Source of the DNA: Amycolatopsis sp. GM8
GTDB lineage: Bacteria > Actinomycetota > Actinomycetes > Mycobacteriales > Pseudonocardiaceae
DNA: 64,000 nt
Assembly (NCBI RefSeq): GCF_021653975.1
Contig: NZ_JAJKFK010000002.1
Coordinates: 62,001 to 126,000, forward strand
Reading direction: 5' to 3'
Shown: one piece after another, positions 8,087-16,776 of the stretch
Layout: every line of letters starts with the position of its first letter
Numbering within the stretch: position 1 is the stretch's first letter
Translations under genes and position numbers: made by a program
Notes under the pieces: model-generated
Databases searched by the model: none
The model's input: the letters and a program-made list of their open reading frames with translations, nothing else
Told to the model about the DNA's origin: nothing

Positions 8087-8131
8087 GGCTACAGCCTTTC
8101 TCTACAAAACTCGAATCCCCCTGGCGGGGGT

Positions 8132-8150
8132 TTGGGGGTTCGACCCCCAA
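8132..8150 (-). other. Small stem-loop between tRNA-Met and rpmG
   Basis: TTGGGGG (8132-8138) pairs with CCCCCAA (8144-8150) across TTCGA. It sits in the 121-base spacer between the tRNA-Met 3' end and rpmG and could be a processing or attenuation structure. The central GGTTCGA-CC resembles a tRNA T-arm by chance or descent. No function is established. Confidence 0.35.
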
Positions 8151-8207
8151 GTTCTTGGCGGACCGAGCACGTCCGCGCCTTCCGCGAACAAGCCCCGCCC
8201 ACTCGGG

Positions 8208-8280
8208 TAGCGGTGGCCGGACTTGAACCGGCGACACAGCGATTATGAGCCGCTTGCTCTGCCAACTGAGCTACACCGCC
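8208..8280 (-). tRNA. tRNA-Met (anticodon CAT), elongator type
   Basis: A 73-nt cloverleaf folds by eye. The acceptor stem GGCGGTG pairs with CACCGCT, including one G-U pair. The anticodon loop is CTCATAA with CAT at the anticodon positions, and the T-arm is GCCGG-TTCAAGT-CCGGC. The first acceptor pair is a G-U rather than the unpaired C-A of an initiator, so this is an elongator. No CCA is encoded. Confidence 0.93.
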
Positions 8281-8357
8281 CTGTGCGTGCCCACCGCCCG
8301 GGGGTCCAAGGGCACCGGAAGCATCGGCTCCCTGAGACAGGTTAACACCTGCCCGCG

Positions 8358-8430
8358 AGCCCCTTTACGGAATCGAACCGTAGACCTTCTCCTTACCATG
8401 GAGACGCTCTGCCGACTGAGCTAAAGGGGC
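8358..8430 (-). tRNA. tRNA-Thr (anticodon GGT)
   Basis: A 73-nt cloverleaf: acceptor GCCCCTT/AAGGGGC, anticodon stem TCTCC/GGAGA with loop ATGGTAA (GGT), T-arm TACGG-TTCGATT-CCGTA. It lies 77 bases upstream of tRNA-Met on the same strand. This is the conserved tRNA-Thr/tRNA-Met/rpmG group of actinobacteria. Confidence 0.94.
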
Positions 8431-8504
8431 GGATCAACGCGTTCACGTTGAAGCCTCGAAGAGCCTACCCAATCCGTGGACCGGCACGTGCACCGGGGTG
8501 GCCG

Positions 8505-11129
8505 CTACGTCAGCAGCGTCAGGATGGTCTCCCGTTGCCGGCCCGCTGACCTCGCCGTTCGGGCCTGCAGCCAGGCCTCCAGGCGGTCCTCGGCCAGCGG
8601 CCGCGAAATCAGGTACCCCTGCGCCACGTCACAGCCCATCGCCTCGAGCTGGTCGCGTGCGACGTCCTCCTCGACGCCCTCGGCGACCACCGTCAGCCCC
8701 AGCGAGTGGCCCAGTTCCACGATGGACCGGACCACCGCGAGGTCCCCGAGGTCCGTCCCCATCCCCAGCACGAAGCTCTTGTCGATCTTGACCTCGTCCA
8801 CCGGCAGGCGCCGCAGGTAGGCCAGCGACGAGTAGCCGGTACCGAAGTCGTCGACCGCCAGCACGATGCCCAGCGCGTGCAGCTCCTGCAGGATCGGCAG
8901 CGCCTTCTGCGGGTCCGCCATCACGCCCGACTCGGTCAGCTCGAACGTCAGCAGCTCCGGCGGCACATCGAAGCGCCGTAGCGCCTCGACGACCTTCGCC
9001 GGGAAGTCTTCGTCCGCGAGGTTCCGCACGGACAGGTTGACGGCGACCGCGATCCGCAGCCCCTCGTCCATCCACTTCCGCACCCGGATCAGCGACTGCT
9101 CCAGCACGAACCCGGTGAGCACCCCGATCAGCCCGGCCGCCTCGACGGCCGGCACGAACTCGTCCGGGTCGAGCTTGCCGAACTCCGGGTGCACCCACCG
9201 CACCAGCGCCTCGACCCCGAGGACCTGCTTGCTGGGCAAGGAGATCTTCGGCTGGTAGTGCACGCTCAGCTGGCCCTCTTCCAGTGCCTGCCGGAACTGC
9301 GTGACCATCTGGAAGCGGCGCAGGAAGATCTGGCCCATGCTCGGCACGTAGCCGCGGACCTCCTCGCCGCCGCGGGTGGCCCGCACGGCGACGTCGGCCC
9401 GCTGCAGCAGCGTGTCGATGTCCAGTGTCTCCGCCTCGTCGGCGGACGGCGTGGCGTAGCCCACCATGGCGTTCGCCTCGACGGTGAGCCGGTCCACCGG
9501 GTACGGCGCGGACAGCTGCTCGCGCAGCCGTTCGGCGGCCTCGTGGATCTGGGTGCTGTGGTAGCCGACGAGCAGCGCCGCGAACGACGCGCCTTCCAGC
9601 CGGGCCAGCGGCACGTCCGGGCCGAGCGCGTCCCGGATCCGCCGTCCCGCGGCGATCACCATCCGGTCCGCCCACGCGTAGCCGAGCGCGTCGCTGACGG
9701 TCGAGAACACGTCGAGGTCGACCCGCAGCACGGCGCCGTCCCGCCGGTCCCGCAACGGTTCCCGGGCGACCTGGCGGAAGCCCGGCCGGTTCAGCAGCCC
9801 GGTGAGCGGGTCGTGGTAGGCGTCGTGGCGCAGGGTCGCCAGCAGCCGCCGATTGTCGAGCGCCGTCGCGAGGTGACTGGCCATCGTGCCGAGCAGCTGC
9901 ACGTCGTACTTGCCGAACCCGCGCCACCGCGAAAGCCGGTCGTGCGCTTCGACGAGACCGAGCAACTGGTTGGCGCTGCGCAGCGGCACCACCAGCGCCT
10001 CCTGCGCACCACGGTCGAGCAACGCGGACGCGACGTCGGAATTCGCTTCGGTGATACGGAAATGCCGGACGTGCGAGCCGGGCAACCGGACCAGCGCGTC
10101 CTCGCCCACCATGTCGCCGAGCGGCAACGGCTCCCCCGCGACGACCGTCGTCATCGCGGCGGTCGGTTCGAGCCGCAGCCGCAACACCACCCGCGCCGCC
10201 GCCAGCTGGTCCTTGATGCGCTCGGCGATCGTGGCCCAGTCGCTGACGTTGACGCCGCCGGTCAGATCGTCGACCCGGGTGGCGGGGCGGGCGGCCGCCT
10301 GCTGACCGGAACGGGCCACCATCAGGCTGACGTCTGAAAGCGCTTCCATATCGCGCTGCTCGCGCAACAGATCCGAATAAGCCCAGTACAGCGCGGAAAG
10401 TCCGAGGAAGACCGCGACCACCAGTGGCCAGGCGTTGCTGGTGCCGGCGATCACGAGGTAACCACTGAGGCCGACCGACGCGTTGACGAAGCCGACCACG
10501 AGGATGCGCCCGGTCAGCCGCAGCGCGGTGCCGACCCGCATCCGCCGCCGCAGCACGCGCACCGCCGCGAGTGCGAGCAGCGTGCTGGCCAGCGGCGCGG
10601 TCAGGGTGCCGGCGAGCGCGGCCGGCCAGGTCATCGCGGTGCTGCCCATCGCGTGCTGGACCAGACCAGCCACGGCGAACGCGCTGGTGATCTCGAGCAG
10701 GAAGGCGCCGGCGTTGTACAGCACGCGACCGGAGACCCGCCGGACGAGCAGGGTGCTGATGCCCGCGACGAGGTGGGCGACCAGCACGACCTCGAACGGG
10801 GCCACGAAGAAACCGATGACGAGCGGGATCTCGGTGAACGAGATGGTCCACGAGATACCGCTGCGGACGTCGACGTTGATGCCGAGCTGCTCGGCGAGCA
10901 GGAACGACAGCGCCAGCACCGGGCCGATCCACCAGAGCTCGGCGCTGCCGTGGAAAGGCAGCCACAGCAAGGAAACCAGGGTCGCGGCGACGATGCCGGA
11001 GGTGAGCACGGTCAGCGTGTAGAGCCGGAACCGCCGCTCATCGCCGCGCGCCTCACCGGAGGGCGGGCGGGCGCTGCCATCGGACAGCGCAGGGACGGGT
11101 GCATCTGGCGTGCGGCTGCTGCCCGCCAT
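8505..11129 (-). CDS. Membrane GAF-GGDEF(degenerate)-EAL cyclic-di-GMP phosphodiesterase
   Basis: 874 residues. The start is ATG 11129, with AAGGAGG five bases upstream, rather than the longer reading. About eight transmembrane helices (about 35-270) are followed by a GAF-like region (about 300-430), a GGDEF-type domain (about 440-600) and an EAL domain (about 620-870). The GGDEF signature is replaced by LEGASFAAL, so diguanylate cyclase activity is unlikely. The EAL domain looks intact: EALVRW, VNLSVRNL, ELTESGV, DDFGTGYSSL, KIDKSFV, EGVE and QGY are all present. It should hydrolyse c-di-GMP to pGpG at the membrane, perhaps with the degenerate GGDEF domain sensing GTP. In actinomycetes c-di-GMP controls development; the signal sensed here is unknown. 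Confidence 0.88.
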   Translation of the reverse strand: MAGSSRTPDAPVPALSDGSARPPSGEARGDERRFRLYTLTVLTSGIVAATLVSLLWLPFHGSAELWWIGPVLALSFLLAEQLGINVDVRSGISWTISFTEIPLVIGFFVAPFEVVLVAHLVAGISTLLVRRVSGRVLYNAGAFLLEITSAFAVAGLVQHAMGSTAMTWPAALAGTLTAPLASTLLALAAVRVLRRRMRVGTALRLTGRILVVGFVNASVGLSGYLVIAGTSNAWPLVVAVFLGLSALYWAYSDLLREQRDMEALSDVSLMVARSGQQAAARPATRVDDLTGGVNVSDWATIAERIKDQLAAARVVLRLRLEPTAAMTTVVAGEPLPLGDMVGEDALVRLPGSHVRHFRITEANSDVASALLDRGAQEALVVPLRSANQLLGLVEAHDRLSRWRGFGKYDVQLLGTMASHLATALDNRRLLATLRHDAYHDPLTGLLNRPGFRQVAREPLRDRRDGAVLRVDLDVFSTVSDALGYAWADRMVIAAGRRIRDALGPDVPLARLEGASFAALLVGYHSTQIHEAAERLREQLSAPYPVDRLTVEANAMVGYATPSADEAETLDIDTLLQRADVAVRATRGGEEVRGYVPSMGQIFLRRFQMVTQFRQALEEGQLSVHYQPKISLPSKQVLGVEALVRWVHPEFGKLDPDEFVPAVEAAGLIGVLTGFVLEQSLIRVRKWMDEGLRIAVAVNLSVRNLADEDFPAKVVEALRRFDVPPELLTFELTESGVMADPQKALPILQELHALGIVLAVDDFGTGYSSLAYLRRLPVDEVKIDKSFVLGMGTDLGDLAVVRSIVELGHSLGLTVVAEGVEEDVARDQLEAMGCDVAQGYLISRPLAEDRLEAWLQARTARSAGRQRETILTLLT

Positions 11130-11355
11130 GCAACCTCCTTCCCCGCCCGAAGGCCCCCACGTCATCCGCCACGTGATCTCCGCCGCGAATGAGGTGACAC
11201 TGTACCCCGGAGGGCGTACTTCAGCCTCTTTCCAGCTGCCATGAGATCAGCCCATAGTTAACAATGTGCCAACTACGCTGAGCTGCGACGACTACCGGGT
11301 GAAACGTGCACCCGTTCACCATTTCCTCCGATAACAAGCCGTAACCGGACCTGCT

Positions 11356-12333
11356 GTGGCCCCGATCGGGCATTGGGTCTTCAATACGCGCATGAACACG
11401 GAGGCGACGCTGGCGTCGCACGCCGGCCGACTGAACAGCGCCGATCCCCTGCTGCCCTCGGCAGACCCGTTCGCGGGTCACGGTGGCGAGGCCACGGCGT
11501 TCGACGCGCGGGACGGCGATTCGTCGGCCGCCGGACTCGCGATCCGGACGGAAGTGGCCGCGAACTCCCGTGACTCTCTGTGGCGAGCACTGGTCGAACA
11601 CCGGCTCACGGTGCGGCTCTCGGGTCCCGCGCCAGCTAAATCGTTAGCGAGAATTCTCACGCGATGGGAGGACCACCTCGCCGAGGTGGCGCCCCGCGGG
11701 GACTGGGACACCGCGGCCGTCGTCCCCCGGCCCAGCCGGGATCCGGCGGGTTCGGCCGAGCTGCTGCGGCACGGTTTCGCCCCCGTGCGGGTGCTGGCGG
11801 TCCGCCCGGCCGACCGGCTCACCGCGCCCGGGCCCGCCGCCGAACCCGGTGTGCGGATCCGCCCGGCCGAGGAAGGCGACCTGGCGACCGCGGTCGAGCT
11901 GTATACGGAGCTGCAGCGGTACGACGCGCAGTTCGGCCTGGTGACCCTGCGGGAGAACGCGAACCAGCTGCTCACCGAAGACCTCGCGGGGCAGCTGGGG
12001 CGGACCGAGCCGACGGTGTGGATCGCCGAGTTGTACGGACGACCGCTCGGCCTGCTGCGGCTGCAGTTCCCGCCCGAGACCGGCTGGATCGCTCCTTATG
12101 TCTCGGCGGATCGGGTCGGTTACCTCTCTTCTCTGCACGTCGCGGAGGCCGCGCGGTCTTCGGGCGTCGGCACGGCGCTCGCGGCGCACGCCCATCAGCT
12201 GTTCGACGAGGTCGGCGTCGACGCTGTGTTACTCCATCACGCGCTGGCGAACCCGACTTCTACGCCGTTCTGGTGCGGGCAGGGATACCGCCCACTCTGG
12301 ACATACTGGTATCGCCGCCCCGCAGTGCGATAG
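11356..12333 (+). CDS. GNAT-family N-acetyltransferase
   Basis: 325 residues. The C-terminal part (about 155-320) is a GNAT fold: a GVRIRPAEEGDLATAVELY start, a core strand VGYLSSLHVAEAAR, the acetyl-CoA loop ARSSGVGTAL and the helix AHQLFDEVGV. The N-terminal part of about 150 residues is not a second clear GNAT domain and I do not recognise it. The start is uncertain: GTG 11356 gives the full frame, ATG 11392 is an alternative, and neither has a clear ribosome-binding site. It is followed after 9 bases by a methyltransferase gene. The acetyl acceptor is unknown. Confidence 0.75.
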   Translation: MAPIGHWVFNTRMNTEATLASHAGRLNSADPLLPSADPFAGHGGEATAFDARDGDSSAAGLAIRTEVAANSRDSLWRALVEHRLTVRLSGPAPAKSLARILTRWEDHLAEVAPRGDWDTAAVVPRPSRDPAGSAELLRHGFAPVRVLAVRPADRLTAPGPAAEPGVRIRPAEEGDLATAVELYTELQRYDAQFGLVTLRENANQLLTEDLAGQLGRTEPTVWIAELYGRPLGLLRLQFPPETGWIAPYVSADRVGYLSSLHVAEAARSSGVGTALAAHAHQLFDEVGVDAVLLHHALANPTSTPFWCGQGYRPLWTYWYRRPAVR

Positions 12334-12342
12334 AACACTCAT

Positions 12343-13194
12343 GTGGGTGACAGGCAGCGTTCCGCACCGGCCGCGCCCGATGGCGTCGACACGGAGAGAC
12401 CGTCGGTAGCGCGGGTCTACGACTGGTACCTCGGTGGCGACCAGAACTGGGCGATCGACCGGGAGTTCGGCAAGCGCGCCGTTGAGCTGTTCCCGCAGGT
12501 CAAGGACGTGGCCCGGCAGAACCGGGAGCTGCTGGGGCGGATCGTGCGGGCCGCGCTGGAGGCCGGCATCCGGCAGTTCCTCGACCTGGGCTCCGGGGTG
12601 CCGACCGTCGGCAACGTGCACGAGGTGGTGCGCGAGCACCTGCCCGAGGGCGAGGCAGCGACCGTCGTCTACGTCGATTACGAGCCCGTCGCCGCGGCGC
12701 ACGCGATCGTACTGCTGGAGCGGGACGGGTCGACGGACTGGAGCGGTCTGGTCCAGGAGGACCTTCGCGACGCGGACGCCGTGCTGACGAACCGCACCAC
12801 CAAGCGGCTCATCGACTTCCGGCGGCCGGTATGCGTGCTGATGCTCGCGGTGCTGCACTTCGTCGGCGGCGACGACCAGCCGGACGAGATCATCGCGCAG
12901 TACCAGCAGAAACTCGCCCCGGGCAGCTGGCTCGGGATCTCGCACATCACCGACGAGAACGTGCCGGCCGAGGAGGTCGCGGCGGTGCGCGCGCTGGCCG
13001 ACAGCTACGAGCACACCAGCAACCCGATGTGGGTGCGCGGGAGTGGGGAGCTCGAACCGTGGTTCGGCGCCTGGCCGCTGCTCGAACCCGGCCTGGTACC
13101 GGTCGCGGACTGGCGCCCGGACTGTGCGCTCACCCCCGCGGGACGCCGCGCGCGGCCGTTCGGGCTGGCCGGCGTGGCCGCCCGGCCGAGCTGA
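12343..13194 (+). CDS. SAM-dependent methyltransferase, DUF574 family
   Basis: 283 residues. The opening PSVARVYDWYLGGDQNWAID and the FLDLGSGVPTVGNVHEV SAM-binding loop are the hallmarks of the actinobacterial DUF574 (Methyltransf_19) family. VYVDYEPVAAAHA is the acidic second strand. Family members are abundant in actinomycetes with Rossmann-type methyltransferase folds, and most have no known substrate. It probably forms a transcription unit with the GNAT gene 9 bases upstream. The start is GTG 12343 in preference to ATG 12341, which is out of frame. Confidence 0.85.
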   Translation: MGDRQRSAPAAPDGVDTERPSVARVYDWYLGGDQNWAIDREFGKRAVELFPQVKDVARQNRELLGRIVRAALEAGIRQFLDLGSGVPTVGNVHEVVREHLPEGEAATVVYVDYEPVAAAHAIVLLERDGSTDWSGLVQEDLRDADAVLTNRTTKRLIDFRRPVCVLMLAVLHFVGGDDQPDEIIAQYQQKLAPGSWLGISHITDENVPAEEVAAVRALADSYEHTSNPMWVRGSGELEPWFGAWPLLEPGLVPVADWRPDCALTPAGRRARPFGLAGVAARPS

Positions 13195-13260
13195 TCTTAT
13201 TCCCGGATGCGCGCTCGCTCATAGCGAACTACCTGCGGAAACAAAACGGGACGCGACGAA

Positions 13261-13281
13261 GTTGAGTGGTACAGACTCAAC
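13261..13281. promoter_or_regulatory. HAIR element (HspR operator) upstream of lon
   Basis: TTGAGT-N7-ACTCAA, flanked by G and C, matches the HspR-associated inverted repeat. It ends 17 bases before the lon ATG, overlapping the 5' region just before the AAGGAG ribosome-binding site. HspR represses chaperone genes and, in Streptomyces, lon. Heat-shock induction of lon here is the expected consequence. Confidence 0.85.
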
Positions 13282-13298
13282 TAAGAAGGAGCGTCCCG

Positions 13299-15701
13299 AT
13301 GACCGAAATCAGGCTCCTGCCCGTACTCCCCCTCGATGACGACGTCGTGCTGCCCGGCATGATCGTCCCGCTCGAGCTCGACGTCGCCGAGACCCGTGCC
13401 GCGGTCGAGTCCGCCCAAGCCGGGGCCGCACGGACGTCGGGCCCGTCGTTCCCGGGCATCCGCTCGGTGCCGGCCACCACGGCCGAGGTGCTGATCGTCC
13501 CCCGCGTGCACGGCGAGTACGCCGAGCTGGGCACGATCGCGACCATCGAGCGGGTCGGGCGGATCCCCGGCGGCAAGGCCGCCGTCCTGCTGCGCGGCGC
13601 CCGCCGGGCGGCCGTCGGCGCGACCGGCGACGGACCAGGCGCGGCGCGCTGGGTGCGGGCCGAAGACGCGCCGGAGCTGACCGACGACCGTGCGCAAACG
13701 CTGGCCACCGAGTTCAAGGCTGTCGTCATCTCGACTTTGCAGCAGCGCGGCGGCTGGCAGATGATCGACGCGGTCCAGGAGCTGGCGGACCCGTCCGCCA
13801 TCGCCGACCTGGCCGGCAACGCGCCGTACCTGGACCTGGAACAGAAGCTGGAGCTGCTGCGCACGCTCGACGTCGCGGTCCGGCTGGAGCGCGCGCTCGA
13901 ATGGAGCCGCGCGTACCTGGCCGAGCTGGAGGTCACCGACACGATCCGCAAGGACGTGGCCGAGGGCATGGAGAAGCAGCAGAAGGAGTTCCTGCTGCGG
14001 CGCCAGCTCGAGGCGATCCGCAAGGAGCTCGGCGAGCTGGACGGCTCGAGTGAGAGCGAGGACGACTACCGCGCCCGCGTCGAGAAGGCCGACCTGCCCG
14101 AACAGGTCCGCAAGGCCGCACTGTCCGAAGTGGACAAACTGGAGCGGACGTCGGACCAGTCCCCCGAGGGCGGCTGGATCCGGACCTGGCTGGACACGGT
14201 GCTGGAGCTGCCATGGAAGACACGGACGAGTGACCGCTTGGACATCGCGGGCGCGCGGGCCGTGCTCGACGCCGACCACTCTGGTCTGGACGACGTGAAG
14301 GAACGCATCATCGAGTACCTGGCAGTGCGTGCGCGGCGCCAGGAGTCCGAGGTCGGTGGCCGGCACAACGGCGCCGTGCTGGCGCTCGTCGGTCCGCCCG
14401 GGGTCGGCAAGACGTCGCTCGGCGAGTCGGTCGCGAAGGCAATGGGCCGCAAGTTCGTCCGCGTCGCGCTCGGTGGCATCCGGGACGAGGCGGAGATCCG
14501 CGGGCACCGGCGCACCTACGTCGGCGCGCTGCCGGGCCGCATCGTCCGCGCCATCAAGGAAGCCGGCTCGATGAACCCGGTCGTGCTGCTCGACGAGGTC
14601 GACAAGGTGGGCGCCGACTACCGCGGCGACCCGACCGCGGCGCTGCTGGAAGTCCTTGACCCGGAACAGAACCACACGTTCCGCGACCACTACCTGGAGG
14701 TCGAGCTCGACCTGTCGGACGTGGTGTTCCTGGCGACGGCGAACGCGCTGGAGACGATCCCCGGCCCGCTGCTGGACCGGATGGAGCTCGTCACCCTCGA
14801 CGGCTACACCGAGCACGAGAAGGTGACCATCGGGCGTGACCACCTGCTGCCGCGCGAGCTGGAGCGGGCGGGCATGAAGCCGGGCGACGTGGTGCTGACC
14901 GACGTCGCGCTGAGCCGGATCGCCGCCGAGTACACCCGCGAGGCGGGCGTGCGGAACGCGAACCGGACGATCGCGAAGGTGCTGCGGAAGATCGCGACCC
15001 GCGTCGCGCTCGACCAGGAGTCCTTGCCGATCACGGTGGACGCCGAGGCCCTGACGGACTACCTCGGCCGGCCGCGGCACCTGCCGGAGTCGTCGCTGCC
15101 CGCGTCGACCCAGCGCACCTCGACCCCAGGCGTGGCAACAGGTCTGGCGGTGACCGGTGCCGGTGGTGATGTCCTCTACGTGGAGGCGTCGCTGGCGGAC
15201 CCCGAGTCCGGCGGCACCGGGCTGACCCTGACCGGCCAACTGGGCGACGTGATGAAGGAGTCGGTGCAGATCGCGCTGTCGTACCTGCGGTCGCACGGCG
15301 CGGAGCTGGAGCTGCCGGTCGGTGACCTGAAGGAGCGCGGCATCCACGTGCACGTGCCCGCGGGCGCGGTGCCGAAGGACGGCCCGTCGGCCGGGGTCAC
15401 GATGACCACGGCGCTGGCGTCGCTGCTGTCGGGCCGGGTGGTCCGGGCGGATGTGGCGATGACCGGTGAGGTGTCGCTGACCGGGCGGGTGCTGCCGATC
15501 GGTGGCGTCAAGCAGAAGCTGCTGGCGGCGCACCGGGCGGGGATGAAGACGATCATCATCCCGCAGCGCAACGAGCCGGACCTCGACGACGTCCCGGCGG
15601 ACGTCCTGGCCGAGCTGGACGTGCACCCGGTGTCGAACGTCCGCGAGGTGCTCGACCTGGCGCTCACCCCGGCTTCCACGCCGGTGGCGCAGGCGGCCTG
15701 A
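13299..15701 (+). CDS. lon: ATP-dependent Lon protease
   Basis: 800 residues, full length for LonA. An N-terminal substrate-binding domain (about 1-200, LPVLPLDDDVVLPGM) and a helical region precede the AAA+ module, which carries Walker A GPPGVGKTSLG and Walker B VVLLDEVDK. The C-terminal protease domain has the catalytic serine in KDGPSAGVTM and the catalytic lysine in KQKLLAAHRAG. It degrades misfolded and regulatory proteins in the cytosol using ATP. The start ATG 13299 has AAGGAG eight bases upstream. A HAIR operator precedes it, so it belongs to the HspR regulon. It stands alone, ending at a strong bidirectional terminator. Confidence 0.97.
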   Translation: MTEIRLLPVLPLDDDVVLPGMIVPLELDVAETRAAVESAQAGAARTSGPSFPGIRSVPATTAEVLIVPRVHGEYAELGTIATIERVGRIPGGKAAVLLRGARRAAVGATGDGPGAARWVRAEDAPELTDDRAQTLATEFKAVVISTLQQRGGWQMIDAVQELADPSAIADLAGNAPYLDLEQKLELLRTLDVAVRLERALEWSRAYLAELEVTDTIRKDVAEGMEKQQKEFLLRRQLEAIRKELGELDGSSESEDDYRARVEKADLPEQVRKAALSEVDKLERTSDQSPEGGWIRTWLDTVLELPWKTRTSDRLDIAGARAVLDADHSGLDDVKERIIEYLAVRARRQESEVGGRHNGAVLALVGPPGVGKTSLGESVAKAMGRKFVRVALGGIRDEAEIRGHRRTYVGALPGRIVRAIKEAGSMNPVVLLDEVDKVGADYRGDPTAALLEVLDPEQNHTFRDHYLEVELDLSDVVFLATANALETIPGPLLDRMELVTLDGYTEHEKVTIGRDHLLPRELERAGMKPGDVVLTDVALSRIAAEYTREAGVRNANRTIAKVLRKIATRVALDQESLPITVDAEALTDYLGRPRHLPESSLPASTQRTSTPGVATGLAVTGAGGDVLYVEASLADPESGGTGLTLTGQLGDVMKESVQIALSYLRSHGAELELPVGDLKERGIHVHVPAGAVPKDGPSAGVTMTTALASLLSGRVVRADVAMTGEVSLTGRVLPIGGVKQKLLAAHRAGMKTIIIPQRNEPDLDDVPADVLAELDVHPVSNVREVLDLALTPASTPVAQAA

Positions 15702-15710
15702 CGAAGAAAA

Positions 15711-15755
15711 CGACTACGCCGGTGAGGACCCCAGTGGTTCTCACCGGCGTAGTCG
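15711..15755. terminator. Bidirectional terminator between lon and siderophore permease operon
   Basis: A perfect 16-bp stem (15711-15726 with 15740-15755; arm begins CGACTACGCC) with a 13-base loop, preceded by AAAA. It serves lon on the plus strand and the convergent permease operon, whose stop is at 15757, on the minus strand. Confidence 0.88.
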
Positions 15756-15756
15756 T

Positions 15757-16776
15757 TCACGCGCGGCGGCGCCACTGACGGACCAGCACCCACGCGAGGT
15801 ACAGCCCGCCGAGCGCACCCGTCACCACGCCGACCGGCAGCCGCCCGCCGAACACCCGCTGCGCTGCGAAATCGCTTGCCACCAAAAGGAAAGCACCCAT
15901 CAACGCGGAGGTGAGCAGGGCCGGGCCCGCACCGCCGGACAGCCGGCGCGCGACCTGCGGGGCGGCGAGCGCGAGGAACGCGATCGGTCCGGCGACGGCG
16001 ACCGCGAACGCCGCCAGCGCGACACTCACCGCCAGCAGCACCAGCCGCGTCCGCTCCGTGCGCACGCCGAGCGCCTGTGCCTTGTCGTCCCCCAGTTCCA
16101 GCAACGACAACCGCCGTGCGTAGGCCAGCGCGATCGGCAGCAGCACCGCGAGCGCGAGGCCGGAAACCGTTACGTGCGCCCATTCCCGGCCGTTGAGCCC
16201 ACCCACTTGCCACGCCTGCGCGACGATCGCGTCCTGCAGCGAAGCGCGCGTGATGAGATACGAGTTGATCGCCAGCAGCAGCGCGCTGACGCCGATACCC
16301 ATCAGGATCAGCCGCATCCCCTGCACCCCACCGCGATACGACAGCAGGTACAGCACGATCGCGGTCACGATGCCGCCGACGAGCGCGCCGGCGGAGATCG
16401 CGGCCATGCCGCCGTCCAACACGAGGATCACGAAGAACGCGCCGACGGCCGAGCCCTGGGTGAAGCCGATGACGTCCGGGCTGCCGAGCGCGTTCCCGGA
16501 AACGCTCTGCAGGATCCCGCCGCTCACGCCGAGCGCGGCGCCGACGAACAGTCCGGTGAGCAGCCGCGGCAGGCGCAGCGTGGTCACGACGAAATCCGCG
16601 CCGGGTGGGCCGTCACCGAACAAGGTCCGGACCACTTCGGGCACCGAGAGCGGGTAGTCGCCGGTGGTGAGCGCGACCATGCTGATCGCGAACGTCGCCA
16701 CTGCCAGGGCGGTCGCGACGAGGACGGCGCGCGGATGCACGCGAAGCGAAACGGGTCCGGTACGCAGCGCGGTCAC
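15757..16776 (-). CDS. Ferric-siderophore ABC transporter permease (FecD type), pair 1
   Basis: 339 residues, FecCD/BtuC family, about nine to ten membrane helices. Typical segments are LRLPRLLTGLFVGAALGVSG, NALGSPDVIG and LPVGVVTGALGG. It forms the inner-membrane channel for ferric siderophore with the adjacent FecC-type subunit. The GTG at 16776 overlaps the upstream stop as GTGA; the longer frame upstream is a shadow of the partner gene. No ATP-binding subunit follows. The operon reads away from an iron box shared with a siderophore-binding lipoprotein gene. Confidence 0.92.
   Translation of the reverse strand: MTALRTGPVSLRVHPRAVLVATALAVATFAISMVALTTGDYPLSVPEVVRTLFGDGPPGADFVVTTLRLPRLLTGLFVGAALGVSGGILQSVSGNALGSPDVIGFTQGSAVGAFFVILVLDGGMAAISAGALVGGIVTAIVLYLLSYRGGVQGMRLILMGIGVSALLLAINSYLITRASLQDAIVAQAWQVGGLNGREWAHVTVSGLALAVLLPIALAYARRLSLLELGDDKAQALGVRTERTRLVLLAVSVALAAFAVAVAGPIAFLALAAPQVARRLSGGAGPALLTSALMGAFLLVASDFAAQRVFGGRLPVGVVTGALGGLYLAWVLVRQWRRRA

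Noticed and set aside
8130-8152. T-arm-like GGTTCGA hairpin as a remnant tRNA
   Set aside because: No acceptor, D- or anticodon arm can be folded around it.
13281-15626. A 781-residue open frame antisense to lon
   Set aside because: Low-complexity Arg/Gln/Val composition, no domain; lon on the other strand is certain.
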